Shown here: positions 1 through 8,067 of the stretch, piece by piece | Numbering within the stretch: position 1 is the first letter of the stretch | How the letters are laid out: every line of letters starts with the position of its first letter | DNA from: Arthrobacter sp. ZGTC412 | GTDB taxonomy: Bacteria; Actinomycetota; Actinomycetes; Actinomycetales; Micrococcaceae | Direction: 5' to 3' | DNA: 64,000 nt | Assembly: GCF_002929215.1 (NCBI RefSeq) | Contig: NZ_PJII01000009.1 | Coordinates: 46,098-110,097, forward strand | Position numbers and translations under genes: made by a program | Notes under the pieces: generated by a model | Seen by the model: the letters and a program-made list of their open reading frames with translations, nothing else | Databases searched by the model: none | What the model was told of the DNA's origin: nothing

Positions 1-78
1 GGCAGGTTTTCCGGAATGTGGTGCTGGGTGGTTTCGACTGAGGTCGTCATCGTTGAGGTCCTAACTGTGATTCGGGTA

Positions 79-759
79 CTAGTTGGATTGGGCGAGGTAG
101 GCGTCCAGGGTGGCGGAGCGGTGGAGGCGGGCTGCCTTTTCAATGGTTTCGGCGTCGGCTCCGGATTCGATGAATTTCAGGAGTGCTTCGTGTTCGTCCA
201 CGGATTCGTGGGCGCGGCCGGGGACGAAGCGGAAGGTGGAGGACCGGAGTGAGGCGAGCCGGTTCCAGCCGCGGTGGACCAGGTCCAGGATGTGTGGGTT
301 GGGGCAGTGTTCGAACAGGACGCTGTGGAAGTCCTGGTTAAGCTGCGTGAACCGGACGGGGTCAAAGTGGTCAAGGCATTCGCGCATCTCCTCGTTCACC
401 GCGCGGGCCCGGGCAATGGCCACCGAATCAATCAGCGGAGCGGACAACGCGGTGGCGGCCCCTTCCACGATGCTCAGGGTCTGCATGGTGTAGAGATATT
501 CGGTGGGGTCGATCCCGGCTACGGTGGCGCCGACGTTCCGTTCGAACTTCACCAGTCCTTCGGCCTCCAGCCGGCGGATGGCTTCGCGGACCGGGACCAC
601 ACTGAATCCGAGGTCCTTGGCGATGCTGCCCAGGACCAGCCGGTAGCCGGGGGTGTAGGCGCCTTTCACGATCCGTGCTTTCACTGCCTGATACGCCTGC
701 TCGGACTTGCTTCCGGTGACGATTGAACCCCGCAGGTCGGTAACGGCTGTTTCAGTCAT
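79..759 (-). CDS. GntR-family regulator, FCD subfamily
   Basis: Predicted DNA-binding repressor of 226 residues. The N-terminal winged helix-turn-helix (about residues 18-80, with the recognition segment VVPVREAIRRLEAEGLV) is followed by an all-helical FCD effector domain (about 90-215) that in this family binds small carboxylic acids and often a metal. Its ATG lies inside the end of the upstream FAH/RraA gene (an 8-base ATGACTGA overlap), so the two are translationally coupled and the regulator probably senses a metabolite of that enzyme. A perfect TCGTATACGA palindrome in front of the enzyme gene fits the GntR/FCD operator style. Family assignment is firm; the ligand is unknown. Confidence 0.9.
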   Translation of the reverse strand: MTETAVTDLRGSIVTGSKSEQAYQAVKARIVKGAYTPGYRLVLGSIAKDLGFSVVPVREAIRRLEAEGLVKFERNVGATVAGIDPTEYLYTMQTLSIVEGAATALSAPLIDSVAIARARAVNEEMRECLDHFDPVRFTQLNQDFHSVLFEHCPNPHILDLVHRGWNRLASLRSSTFRFVPGRAHESVDEHEALLKFIESGADAETIEKAARLHRSATLDAYLAQSN

Positions 760-2218
760 CTGCGTTGCTTGCCTTCCATTCCTGGTACTTGGCCTGCCAT
801 TCGGCGTTCATGGGGTAGAGGCCGTCGACGCTGTTGCCCTGCTTGACCATTTCGAAGATGAAAGTTTCTTCCTGTTCCTGAGCGATGCAGTTATCCACGA
901 GTTCCTCGGCGATGGCCGGCGGGATGACCAGGATGCCGTCGGAGTCGGCCACGATGATGTCGCCGGGCTGGACGGTGGCGCCGCCGCAGGCGATGGTGAT
1001 GTCCGTGTCCCAGGGGATGTGGCGGCGGCCGAGTACCGCAGGGTGCGGGTTGGCGAAGTAGGTGGGCATGTCCAGGCTGGCCACGGCGGTGTAGTCGCGG
1101 ACGCCGCCGTCGGTGATGATGGCCGCAGCGCCGCGGACTTGGGCGCGCAGGGCGAGGATGTCGCCGACGGTGCCGGTGCCTTTTTCGCCGCGGGCTTCCA
1201 TGACCAGGATTTCGCCCTCGTTCACGGAGTCGATGGCGCGCTTTTGGGCGTTGAACCCGCCGCCGTGGGTCTTGAAGAGGTCCTCGCGGTTGGGGACGTA
1301 GCGCAGGGTGCGGGCCAGTCCCACCACGCGGCGGTCCGGGCGAGTGGCCTGCAGTCCGTCGATGCTGACGTTGTTCAGACCGCGCTTGCGCATCTGGGAG
1401 GACAGGGTTGCGGTGGCGACGCTTTCCAGCTTGGCCTTCAGTTCCGGGGTCAGGACACTTGCTGTCTCGGGAAGCCCGGCGGCGTCGCGGGATCCGTACG
1501 CTTCTTCCCTTTGCAGGTCATCAACCTTGGGCCCGGCGCCAAAGTCAGCGAACGGCGTCGTACCTTCCTCCACCTTTGTGATGAGACGGCCTGTGGTCAG
1601 GCTGCCGTCAACGCTAGACACTTCCACCTCGAGGAGGTCCCCGGGCTTGGCCACGGACGCCCCGGCGGGGGTGCCGGTGAGGATGATGTCCCCCTCCTCG
1701 AGGGTGAGCAGCTGGGACAGGTCCGCCACCAGCCGCGCGAACGGGAAGAGCAGGTCCTCCGTGCTGTCGTCCTGGACCAGCTGCCCGTTGTGCCAGGTGC
1801 GGATCCGCAGGTTGGCGGGGTCGACGGCGTCTGCCGGGATGAGTGCCGGCCCCACCGGGGTGAAGCCGTCGCCGCCCTTGGACCGGAGATTGGATCCCTT
1901 GTCGGCCCAGCGCAGGTCGTAGACGCCGAGGTCGTTGCTGGCGGTGACGGAGGCAACGTGGCTCCAGGCGTCGTCGATGCCTACCCGGCGTGCGGTCTTG
2001 CCGATGACCAGGGCGATCTCGCCCTCGTAGCCAAGGAGTTCGCAGCCCGCCGGGCGCTCCACCGCGCTGCCGTTCAAGGACAGGGAGCTGGAGGGCTTCA
2101 GGAAGTAGGACGGCTGGGCCGGGGTCCGGCCGCGCTGGGCAGCCCTGCTGGGGTAGTTGATGTGCACGGCGATAACCTTCCGCGCTGCTTCCAGGGTGTC
2201 CCCGTTGACCTGCTCCAA
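752..2218 (-). CDS. Fused fumarylacetoacetate hydrolase-family / RraA-like aldolase protein
   Basis: A 488-residue two-domain protein. Residues 1 to about 235 form an FAH-type domain (YEGE metal-ligand segment near 64-67, ILTGTPAG near 180), as in hydrolases, decarboxylases and isomerases of ring-cleavage products. Residues about 255-488 form an RraA-like domain of the 4-hydroxy-4-methyl-2-oxoglutarate aldolase/oxaloacetate decarboxylase type, with GDI near 352 and DGGVRD near 370-375 carrying the expected Arg and Asp. The usual case is two separate proteins. The fusion suggests that a C-C hydrolysis or decarboxylation product is passed to a pyruvate-yielding aldolase. It is divergent from a hydroxybenzoate hydroxylase and coupled to a GntR gene. 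The exact substrate cannot be read from sequence. Confidence 0.87.
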   Translation of the reverse strand: MEQVNGDTLEAARKVIAVHINYPSRAAQRGRTPAQPSYFLKPSSSLSLNGSAVERPAGCELLGYEGEIALVIGKTARRVGIDDAWSHVASVTASNDLGVYDLRWADKGSNLRSKGGDGFTPVGPALIPADAVDPANLRIRTWHNGQLVQDDSTEDLLFPFARLVADLSQLLTLEEGDIILTGTPAGASVAKPGDLLEVEVSSVDGSLTTGRLITKVEEGTTPFADFGAGPKVDDLQREEAYGSRDAAGLPETASVLTPELKAKLESVATATLSSQMRKRGLNNVSIDGLQATRPDRRVVGLARTLRYVPNREDLFKTHGGGFNAQKRAIDSVNEGEILVMEARGEKGTGTVGDILALRAQVRGAAAIITDGGVRDYTAVASLDMPTYFANPHPAVLGRRHIPWDTDITIACGGATVQPGDIIVADSDGILVIPPAIAEELVDNCIAQEQEETFIFEMVKQGNSVDGLYPMNAEWQAKYQEWKASNADD

Positions 2219-2243
2219 AGCCGTCTCCTCATCAAGTACGAAA

Positions 2244-2253
2244 TCGTATACGA
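2244..2253. promoter_or_regulatory. Candidate GntR operator palindrome
   Basis: TCGTATACGA is a perfect 10-base palindrome 26 bases before the start of the FAH/RraA gene. GntR/FCD regulators typically bind short palindromes with a central TA-rich core, so this is the best candidate for autoregulation by the 79-759 regulator. Confidence 0.5.
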
Positions 2254-2341
2254 AACACTATGAGGGGCGGACTGGCAATCCGTCAAACGAAAAATGGCCT
2301 CGTTTCAGCCCTCTTGTCGCGTGCGTCACGCATGCCGTACA

Positions 2342-2394
2342 GTGGGAAGCGATTCCCACATTTCACATATAGAAACACAAATTCGCATATAGAA
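2342..2394. promoter_or_regulatory. Hairpin palindrome plus tandem CATATAGAA repeats before the hydroxylase
   Basis: The bases GTGGGAA and TTCCCAC (2342-2359) form a 7-base inverted repeat with a 4-base gap. It is followed by two copies of CATATAGAA (2366-2374, 2386-2394) exactly 20 bases, about two helical turns, apart. This sits 45-95 bases before the hydroxylase start and looks like an activator or repressor binding region. No regulator can be assigned. Confidence 0.4.
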
Positions 2395-2437
2395 CAACAA
2401 ATTTTAGTGCCCAGCCACAGTGAAGTGAGGAAAGCCC

Positions 2438-4348
2438 GTGCAGTTCCACCACCACGGTTATGTATCCGGTGACCCGCGGGTGCAGCCCTCCGCCGGGGTC
2501 GGTATTGACCGGCCCGCAGAGCTCCCGGAAGAAGTTGACGTGCTCATCGTTGGCACCGGCCCGGCCGGTATGCTTGCCGCCGCGCAGCTCTCGCAGTTCC
2601 CGAACGTCACCACGCGAATCGTGGAGCGCCGCCCCGGACGCCTCGCCATCGGCCAGGCCGACGGCATTCAGGCCCGCAGCGTGGAAACCTTCCAGGCCTT
2701 CGGGTTCGCCGAGCGGATCATCTCCGAGGCCTACGCGATCACCGAGATGGCGTTCTGGAAGCCGGACGTCAACGACCCCTCTCGCATTGTCCGCACCGCC
2801 CGGACCCCGGACGACCCTGCGGGCATCAGCGAGTTCCCGCACCTGATCGTGAACCAAGCCCGCGTCCTGGACTACTTCGCGGAGTACATGGCGAACGCAC
2901 CTACGCGCATGACGCCTGACTATGGTTACGAGTTCCAGGGACTGGATGTTGGCGGCGAGGGGGAGTACCCGGTTGCCGTGACGCTCCTTCACACCGCCGG
3001 TCCTAACGAGGGGCAAGAGCGCGTCGTCAGGGCCAAGTACGTTGTCGGCGCCGACGGCGCGCGCAGTAAGGTGCGCCAGGCCATCGGCTGCACCCTCGCC
3101 GGCGACGCAGCCAACCACGCCTGGGGTGTCATGGACGCACTCGCCGTGACTGACTTCCCGGACATCCGCACCAAATGCGCCATCCAGTCAGGTGAGGGCG
3201 GCAGTATCCTGCTGATCCCGCGTGAAGGCGGCCACCTCTTCCGCATGTATGTTGACCTGGGTGAGGTTGACCCCAACGACAAGGGGGCTGTCCGCAACAC
3301 CACCATCGAGGAAATCATCGGCAAGGCCAACGAAATCCTCCACCCCTACACCCTTGATGTTCGCAACGTTGCATGGCACAGCGTCTACGAGGTGGGCCAC
3401 AGGCTGACGGACAGGTTCGACGACGTGCTGCCTGAGGACCGTGGCACCCGCACTCCGCGGGTCTTCATCACCGGCGACGCCTGCCATACGCACAGTGCCA
3501 AAGCAGGCCAGGGCATGAACGTTTCCATGCAGGATGGGTTCAACATCGCCTGGAAGCTCGGTCACGTCCTCGAGGGCCGCAGCCCCGAAAGCCTGCTCTC
3601 CACGTACTCGGAAGAGCGGCAGGTGGTGGCCAAAAACCTGATCGACTTCGACAAGGAATGGTCATCCATGATGGCGAAGAAGCCCGAGGAGTTCGAGGAC
3701 CCTTCGGAGCTGGAGGACTTCTATGTCCGCACCGCCGAATTCCCGGCGGGCTTCATGACCCAGTACGCCCCGTCCCTGGTGATCGGCGAAGCTGACCGCC
3801 AGGAGCTCGCTGCGGGCTTCCCCGTGGGCAAACGGTTCAGGTCCGCCCCTGTGGTCCGTGTGGCGGACACCAACCCAGTCCACTTGGGCCATCACGCCAC
3901 TGCGGATGGTCGCTGGCGGATCTACGTCTTCGCCGACGCTGCCCTGCCGGGAACCGGTTCGGCTACTGACAAGCTTGCCGATTGGTTCGCCGGCTCGCCG
4001 GAATCACCGCTGGCCGCTACCCCGGAAGGGGCAGACCTGGATGCCTGGTTTGACGTGAAGGTCATCTACCAACAGCCTCACACCGCTGTGGACATCGGTG
4101 TCGTTCCGGCTGTCTTCAAGCCACAGGTTGGCCCGTTTAAGCTGACCGACTACGAAAAGGTCTACGCCACTGACCCGGCTGTGGACATCTTCGAACTCCG
4201 TGGCCTGGACCGCAGCGGGGCCGTGGTGGTGGTGCGCCCTGACCAGTACGTTGCCAACGTCCTGCCCTTGACCGCGACCGCTGAACTCGGTGCGTTCTTC
4301 GCGCCGCTGCTGAAACCGCGTCAGACGGTGGCTGCCGCGGCCCGATAG
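2438..4348 (+). CDS. mobA: FAD-dependent aromatic hydroxylase, 3-hydroxybenzoate 4-monooxygenase-like
   Basis: A 636-residue class A flavoprotein monooxygenase of the phenol hydroxylase/MobA size class (about 640 residues). It shows the Rossmann GTGPAG at 39-44, a VGADGARSKVR segment, the GDACHTHSAKAGQGMN motif that closes the FAD site, and a C-terminal thioredoxin-like domain from about 440. Known relatives use NADPH and O2 to convert 3-hydroxybenzoate to protocatechuate. GTG was chosen as start because a GAGGAAA ribosome site lies at the right distance. The gene is monocistronic, followed by two hairpins, and divergent from FAH/RraA. No protocatechuate dioxygenase occurs in the window, so ring cleavage is elsewhere or the substrate differs. 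The gene symbol is by family resemblance only. Confidence 0.75.
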   Translation: MQFHHHGYVSGDPRVQPSAGVGIDRPAELPEEVDVLIVGTGPAGMLAAAQLSQFPNVTTRIVERRPGRLAIGQADGIQARSVETFQAFGFAERIISEAYAITEMAFWKPDVNDPSRIVRTARTPDDPAGISEFPHLIVNQARVLDYFAEYMANAPTRMTPDYGYEFQGLDVGGEGEYPVAVTLLHTAGPNEGQERVVRAKYVVGADGARSKVRQAIGCTLAGDAANHAWGVMDALAVTDFPDIRTKCAIQSGEGGSILLIPREGGHLFRMYVDLGEVDPNDKGAVRNTTIEEIIGKANEILHPYTLDVRNVAWHSVYEVGHRLTDRFDDVLPEDRGTRTPRVFITGDACHTHSAKAGQGMNVSMQDGFNIAWKLGHVLEGRSPESLLSTYSEERQVVAKNLIDFDKEWSSMMAKKPEEFEDPSELEDFYVRTAEFPAGFMTQYAPSLVIGEADRQELAAGFPVGKRFRSAPVVRVADTNPVHLGHHATADGRWRIYVFADAALPGTGSATDKLADWFAGSPESPLAATPEGADLDAWFDVKVIYQQPHTAVDIGVVPAVFKPQVGPFKLTDYEKVYATDPAVDIFELRGLDRSGAVVVVRPDQYVANVLPLTATAELGAFFAPLLKPRQTVAAAAR

Positions 4349-4456
4349 TTCCAAGAGGGTTCGCGCCACCTGCATGCCTCGACTTGAACGGGAGCTTACT
4401 TCTCCTAAGGCGTAGTCAAGGAAAAAGCACGCGTGGGATCATGCACACAGAACGGT

Positions 4457-4494
4457 CACTGCCGGCACGAGATGCCTTTCTCGCGCCGGCAGTG
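4457..4494 (+). terminator. Hairpin after the hydroxylase
   Basis: CACTGCCGGCACGAG pairs with CTCGCGCCGGCAGTG apart from one A-C mismatch, with an 8-base loop. There is no T tract, as is common for actinobacterial terminators. Confidence 0.5.
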
Positions 4495-4537
4495 CCGCAC
4501 TCCCAAGGATTGCCTAGGGGCCTGACCTCTTACGCCT

Positions 4538-4573
4538 GGCGCAGGTTCCCCGACAGCTCGGGGAACCTGCGCC
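4538..4573. terminator. Perfect 16-bp hairpin
   Basis: Two perfect 16-base arms (starting GGCGCAGGTTCCCC) enclose a 4-base CAGC loop. It is a second, stronger stop after the hydroxylase gene, or an RNA element ahead of the small gene at 4628. No U tract follows. Confidence 0.55.
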
Positions 4574-4627
4574 TGGTATTAGGGCACAACCAGTCGCAAG
4601 AATGAATTAGTTGTTGAGGGAAAGAAA

Positions 4628-4921
4628 ATGGCACGAGGTCGCCCCCTGCTCAGAGCACCGCACGACGGGGCACACCAGCTCAAATCCGTGCTGAGCGATG
4701 GCGCTGTGTTCGTGCGGGACTGGACGACGCTGGAGCCCGGCCAGCTGGTCGTTGTCCGCGAAGAGTTCGCGCGTGAGATGCGCGGTCGAGTGGACACGGT
4801 GACTGAAGATGGCGACGTCCTTTGGCTTCACCTGGAAGGTGGCGGGGGACGCAGGCTCTTTACAGGTACAGGCGGCGACCGGGTTTGGCGGGTGAGGGAC
4901 GATGTCCTGCCGGGCCTATGA
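4628..4921 (+). CDS. Small hypothetical protein
   Basis: A 97-residue protein without a recognised family. It has a GAGGG ribosome site 8 bases before the ATG. The sequence alternates hydrophobic and charged residues (GQLVVVREEF, GRVDTVTEDGDVLWLHL, DRVWRVRDDV), which looks like a small all-beta barrel fold. There is no signal peptide or membrane segment. It stands alone. The similar-sized basic protein at 36080-36316 has the same beta-rich character, but homology between them cannot be shown by eye. Confidence 0.6.
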   Translation: MARGRPLLRAPHDGAHQLKSVLSDGAVFVRDWTTLEPGQLVVVREEFAREMRGRVDTVTEDGDVLWLHLEGGGGRRLFTGTGGDRVWRVRDDVLPGL

Positions 4922-5130
4922 GACGGCGCACACAAAAGGCAGGCTGAATAACTGAGGACATGTTCCCCTTCTGGGGGTACCGTATGGCTTGGTTCGCGGT
5001 CTGGCACCAGCACTTTTCACGAGCTCAATCGAAACAGACTGAACCGCGTCCACTTGCTTCGCTTTGACCGGTAGAGGCGCCAGGGACACGCATCGAGGGG
5101 ACCGCATTTAAAAAGGAACGGTTCCTCTTC

Positions 5131-5181
5131 GACGGGTTTCCGCCCTCGGACGGCACGTGGGCGGTCTCGCCGAAACCCGTC
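5131..5181. repeat. Long stem-loop downstream of the IclR gene
   Basis: GACGGGTTTC and GAAACCCGTC are perfect 10-base arms with further pairing (CGCC/GGCG) inside. It lies 21 bases past the stop of the minus-strand IclR gene and is a plausible terminator for that operon. A second small palindrome, AGGAAC-G-GTTCCT, is at 5114-5126. Confidence 0.5.
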
Positions 5182-5201
5182 CTCGCCGGGACCACCTGAT
5201 A

Positions 5202-5855
5202 CTAGATCCTTTGCTGCAGAGACTGTGCGATCCTCTGCGCTGCTTGAATGACTTTGTCACCATGGTCTTTACCGGGTGATGCGATGACGCGGGCCAACGG
5301 CATGGCAAGGCAGACGGCGGCGACGATACCCTCGTCGGTTTGGACCGGGACGCTTATCGATCCCAGTCCCGGTGTTCGACTACCGACTGACTCAACCCAG
5401 CCAACTGTAGCCAACTCGGCAAGGGCGTCGTCCTCGGCTGCCAGCAGTCTGCCGCTGGATCCTTGAGGGAGGGGCAGCCTTGAGCCTGGGGGCAGGATCG
5501 CGCGGAGTTCGTGCTGGCTGTCGGCGCTGAGCAGGCAGACGCGTTCATCTCCCCGTCGCACCCACAGTTGCGCAGTTTCACCGGTCCGGTCCCGCAGTTC
5601 CCGCAGGACTGGCATGCCGGCGTTTTCCAATGCTGAGCGGACAAACCGGTCGCCCAGCCGGAAGGTGCCGGTATCGGTACGGCGGAGGAACCCGTAGTCA
5701 GCCAGTTGCAGCGCCAGTCGGTGCGCCGTGGACACCGAGAGGCCGGTCTGCCGTGACAGCTCACTGGCTGACACGGCAGACCGGCCCACGGCATCAAGGA
5801 TCGATGCGGCGCGCTCGAGTGTGCGGTTGCTTCCGTTGGTTTCAGGAGATGGCAT
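5202..5855 (-). CDS. IclR-family regulator
   Basis: A 217-residue regulator. The N-terminal winged helix (residues about 8-65, ELSRQTGLSVSTAHRLALQL) is followed by a shortened IclR effector domain ending near 210. Family members are usually 240-270 residues. It is the last gene of the minus-strand organic-acid operon and starts 22 bases after the TPP enzyme stop, so it probably senses the substrate imported by the 8068-9507 transporter. The effector is not predictable. Confidence 0.88.
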   Translation of the reverse strand: MPSPETNGSNRTLERAASILDAVGRSAVSASELSRQTGLSVSTAHRLALQLADYGFLRRTDTGTFRLGDRFVRSALENAGMPVLRELRDRTGETAQLWVRRGDERVCLLSADSQHELRAILPPGSRLPLPQGSSGRLLAAEDDALAELATVGWVESVGSRTPGLGSISVPVQTDEGIVAAVCLAMPLARVIASPGKDHGDKVIQAAQRIAQSLQQRI

Positions 5856-5877
5856 ATGAGAAGCCTATGGTGCCCGG

Positions 5878-7580
5878 CTAACCCTTGGCGGCCACGGATT
5901 CTGTCATGAATTCGGCAACGACCTTCTGGGAGATGGCTACGTCAAGGACGAAGACGCCTTCGTCGTTGGTGGTCAGCCAGTCCTGGAGGTGCTGCAGGTC
6001 TGCCATGGTGCGGACTTTCGCGCCCGAGGTGCCAAGGGCGCGGCCGACGGCGGCGAAGTCCACTTCGTCAATCAGCATCGCCTGATCGTGCAGTCCTTTT
6101 GCCGCGTACTGGTGCAGCTCTGCACCGTAGGCCGAGTCGTTGAGCACCACTACGACGCCTTTGCGGGTGGCGCGGATGAAGGTTTCGAAGTCGGCGATGC
6201 CCATCAGCCCGCCGCCGTCGCCGCTGACCAGTACGGTCGTCCGGTCAGGGCGGGCAACGGAGACGCCGGCGGCAGATCCGAAGCCCATCCCGATGGATTG
6301 GAATGCGGTACCGACGAAGACCATGGCATGCGGGTCCGGAACCGACAGGTACATGGGTGCCCAGCCGATGAAGTGCCCACCGTCCATCACCACGGACCGT
6401 GCCGCCGGCATATTCCGTCCAGGGCCGCGACGACTGCCCGTGGATTCAGCCGCCCGTCCGGGCCAAACTCCTCAGGGTTTTCACTGGGCAGGGACGAGCG
6501 GAACTCCGGGCTTGCTACTTCAGGAGCATTGTCCCGCCAGGTTGTTGTCGTGGCCGCGGTGACGCGTTCCAGCAGGCCTTCGACGAATGGGCGGATGTCC
6601 GCCCGAATATACTCCGCGGACGCCAGGTTACCCGGGTCCGGTTCATTATCGATCCGGATGATCTTAGTGTCCGCGGGGAACAGGGTGCCATAGCGGGTCT
6701 GGAACAGGTTTTGGCTGGCCCCCACAACCAGGACCACATCCGCCTGGCGGGCGATGTCCAGGCGGTGAAGTCTGGTGAAGCCGCCGGCGATGCCCAGGTC
6801 CCAGGAGCTGTTGAATGCGTTGGCTGCCATAAGCGAGGTCATGAAGAGCGCGCCAAGGCGGTCCCCGAGCTGGAGAAGGGGAGCCACGGCGTCGGCCAGG
6901 AGCATGCCTCGCCCGCCCAGGATCAGCGGCCGCTTGGCGGCAGCGAGAAGCTCAGCCACCCGGTCGAGGTCCCCTGGATCGGCGGGCCAGGCTGGTTTGG
7001 CGGGCATCGGCTCGAGAGGCTGGGGCGCGGACGGCGGGGCCGTAGCCAGGTCGTACGGGAGGGCCAGCACCACCGGCTGGACGGTCTGCAGGGCGAGGTC
7101 GAAGGCGCGGTGGGTGATGGCTTCTGCGTTGTCCGGGCCAGCGACAAGGGTGAGCACTCCGGCAGCTTCCGCCGCTTTGGTTTGGTCGATGTCGAAGGGC
7201 CTGGGGCCGGTGGAGGGTGCGTCGCCCACTACCAGGACCAGCGGGATCCGGGCTATCCGGGCTTCGGCGAGGGTGGTGTAGGCGTTGGTAAAGCCGGCGC
7301 CGTAGGTGGTGGTCGCTGCTGCGATGTTTCCGGGTGACCGGTAATAGGCGTCAGCCATGGCCACTGTGGCCGACTCGTGGCGTGCGGAGGTGAAGGGGCA
7401 GCCCCGGCGCGTTAGTCGGCTGATGAGGTGGACGTTGCCGTTGCCCATGAGGCCGAACAGGTGCCCCGCGCGCTCCGCGACCACGTCGGCGACGATCGCG
7501 GCCACGTGGCCTTCATCCGGCAGAGCGGCTGTATCGCCGGGCAGAACTTGGGTGCTGGTGCTTGTCATGGCTTTTCTCAT
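5878..7580 (-). pseudogene. TPP-dependent acetolactate synthase/decarboxylase-like enzyme, frameshifted
   Basis: Two adjacent frames together encode one enzyme of about 568 residues, the normal family length. The first (7580 down to 6387) holds the N-terminal pyrimidine-binding domain with the activating Glu in SARHESATVAMADAYY and the central domain. The second (6411 to 5878) holds the TPP/Mg motif GDGGGLMGIADFE...NDSAYGAE. The frame changes at about 6405-6411, where ALDGI is followed out of frame by MPAARSVVMDGG, consistent with a single-base loss. As written it is broken, unless the base is a sequencing error. Relatives condense or decarboxylate 2-oxoacids. The upstream ATG at 7580 has AGGA almost touching it, so 7568 is an alternative start. 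Confidence 0.85.
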
Positions 7581-7606
7581 TCCTAGGTGGGGGCGGCAGG
7601 ACCGCT

Positions 7607-7993
7607 TCAGGCTTTAACAGCAGCCGGTGCTGAGCCGCGGTGCTGTTGCGTGAGCCTGGTGTACGTGGAAGCGTTTTGCCGGCAGTGCTGAATCTCTTCC
7701 GGCGCGAGCGGACGGCGAACTTTGGCCTGCACACCGGCCACCAGAGAGCCCGGGGGGTACCTGTGACCCTTCAAGGACCAGGGCGTTGGCAGCGACCAAA
7801 GAGCCGGCCCCGATAACGGCACCGTTAAGGACTGTCGCGTTCATACCGATAAGGGCTCCGTCATCCACGGTGCAGCCGTGGAGCACGGCGCCGTGTCCGA
7901 CACTGACATCGTCGCCAATTCGGGCAAGATGTCCCGGGTCGGCGCGGCGACTGAGGGGGTGTGGCCGTTGATGGCCAGGATGTTCTCGGTCAT
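7607..7993 (-). pseudogene. Gamma-carbonic anhydrase-like hexapeptide protein, decayed
   Basis: The start reads MTENILAINGHTPSVA. The next recognisable piece, ADPGHLARIGDDVSVGHGAVLHG, is in another frame, so about 35 residues of the beta-helix are missing between them. The left-handed helix repeats continue to EGSQVPP, and the C-terminus (GSLVAGVQAKVRRPL...) is in a third frame after a run of six C at about 7751-7756. So there is one internal deletion and one homopolymer frameshift. An intact relative would be a trimeric metal-dependent hydratase or acyltransferase-like protein of about 170 residues. Confidence 0.8.
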
Positions 7994-8020
7994 GGTGGTC
8001 CTTCGGTAGTGGTACCCGCG

Positions 8021-8055
8021 ACGGCGGCGCCCGGCATCGTGCCGGGCGCCGCCGT
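8021..8055 (-). terminator. Perfect 16-bp hairpin after the transporter gene
   Basis: Sixteen-base arms beginning ACGGCGGCGCCCGGCA enclose a 3-base TCG loop, 13 bases beyond the stop of the minus-strand transporter gene. This very stable hairpin probably ends or attenuates transcription before the decayed genes downstream. Confidence 0.7.
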
Positions 8056-8067
8056 TGATTACTGCTG

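Noticed and set aside
707-2263. 518-residue open frame on the plus strand opposite FAH/RraA
   Set aside because: It is the antisense shadow of a high-GC gene with third-position bias; the composition is Gly/Val/Ala-rich with no family features.
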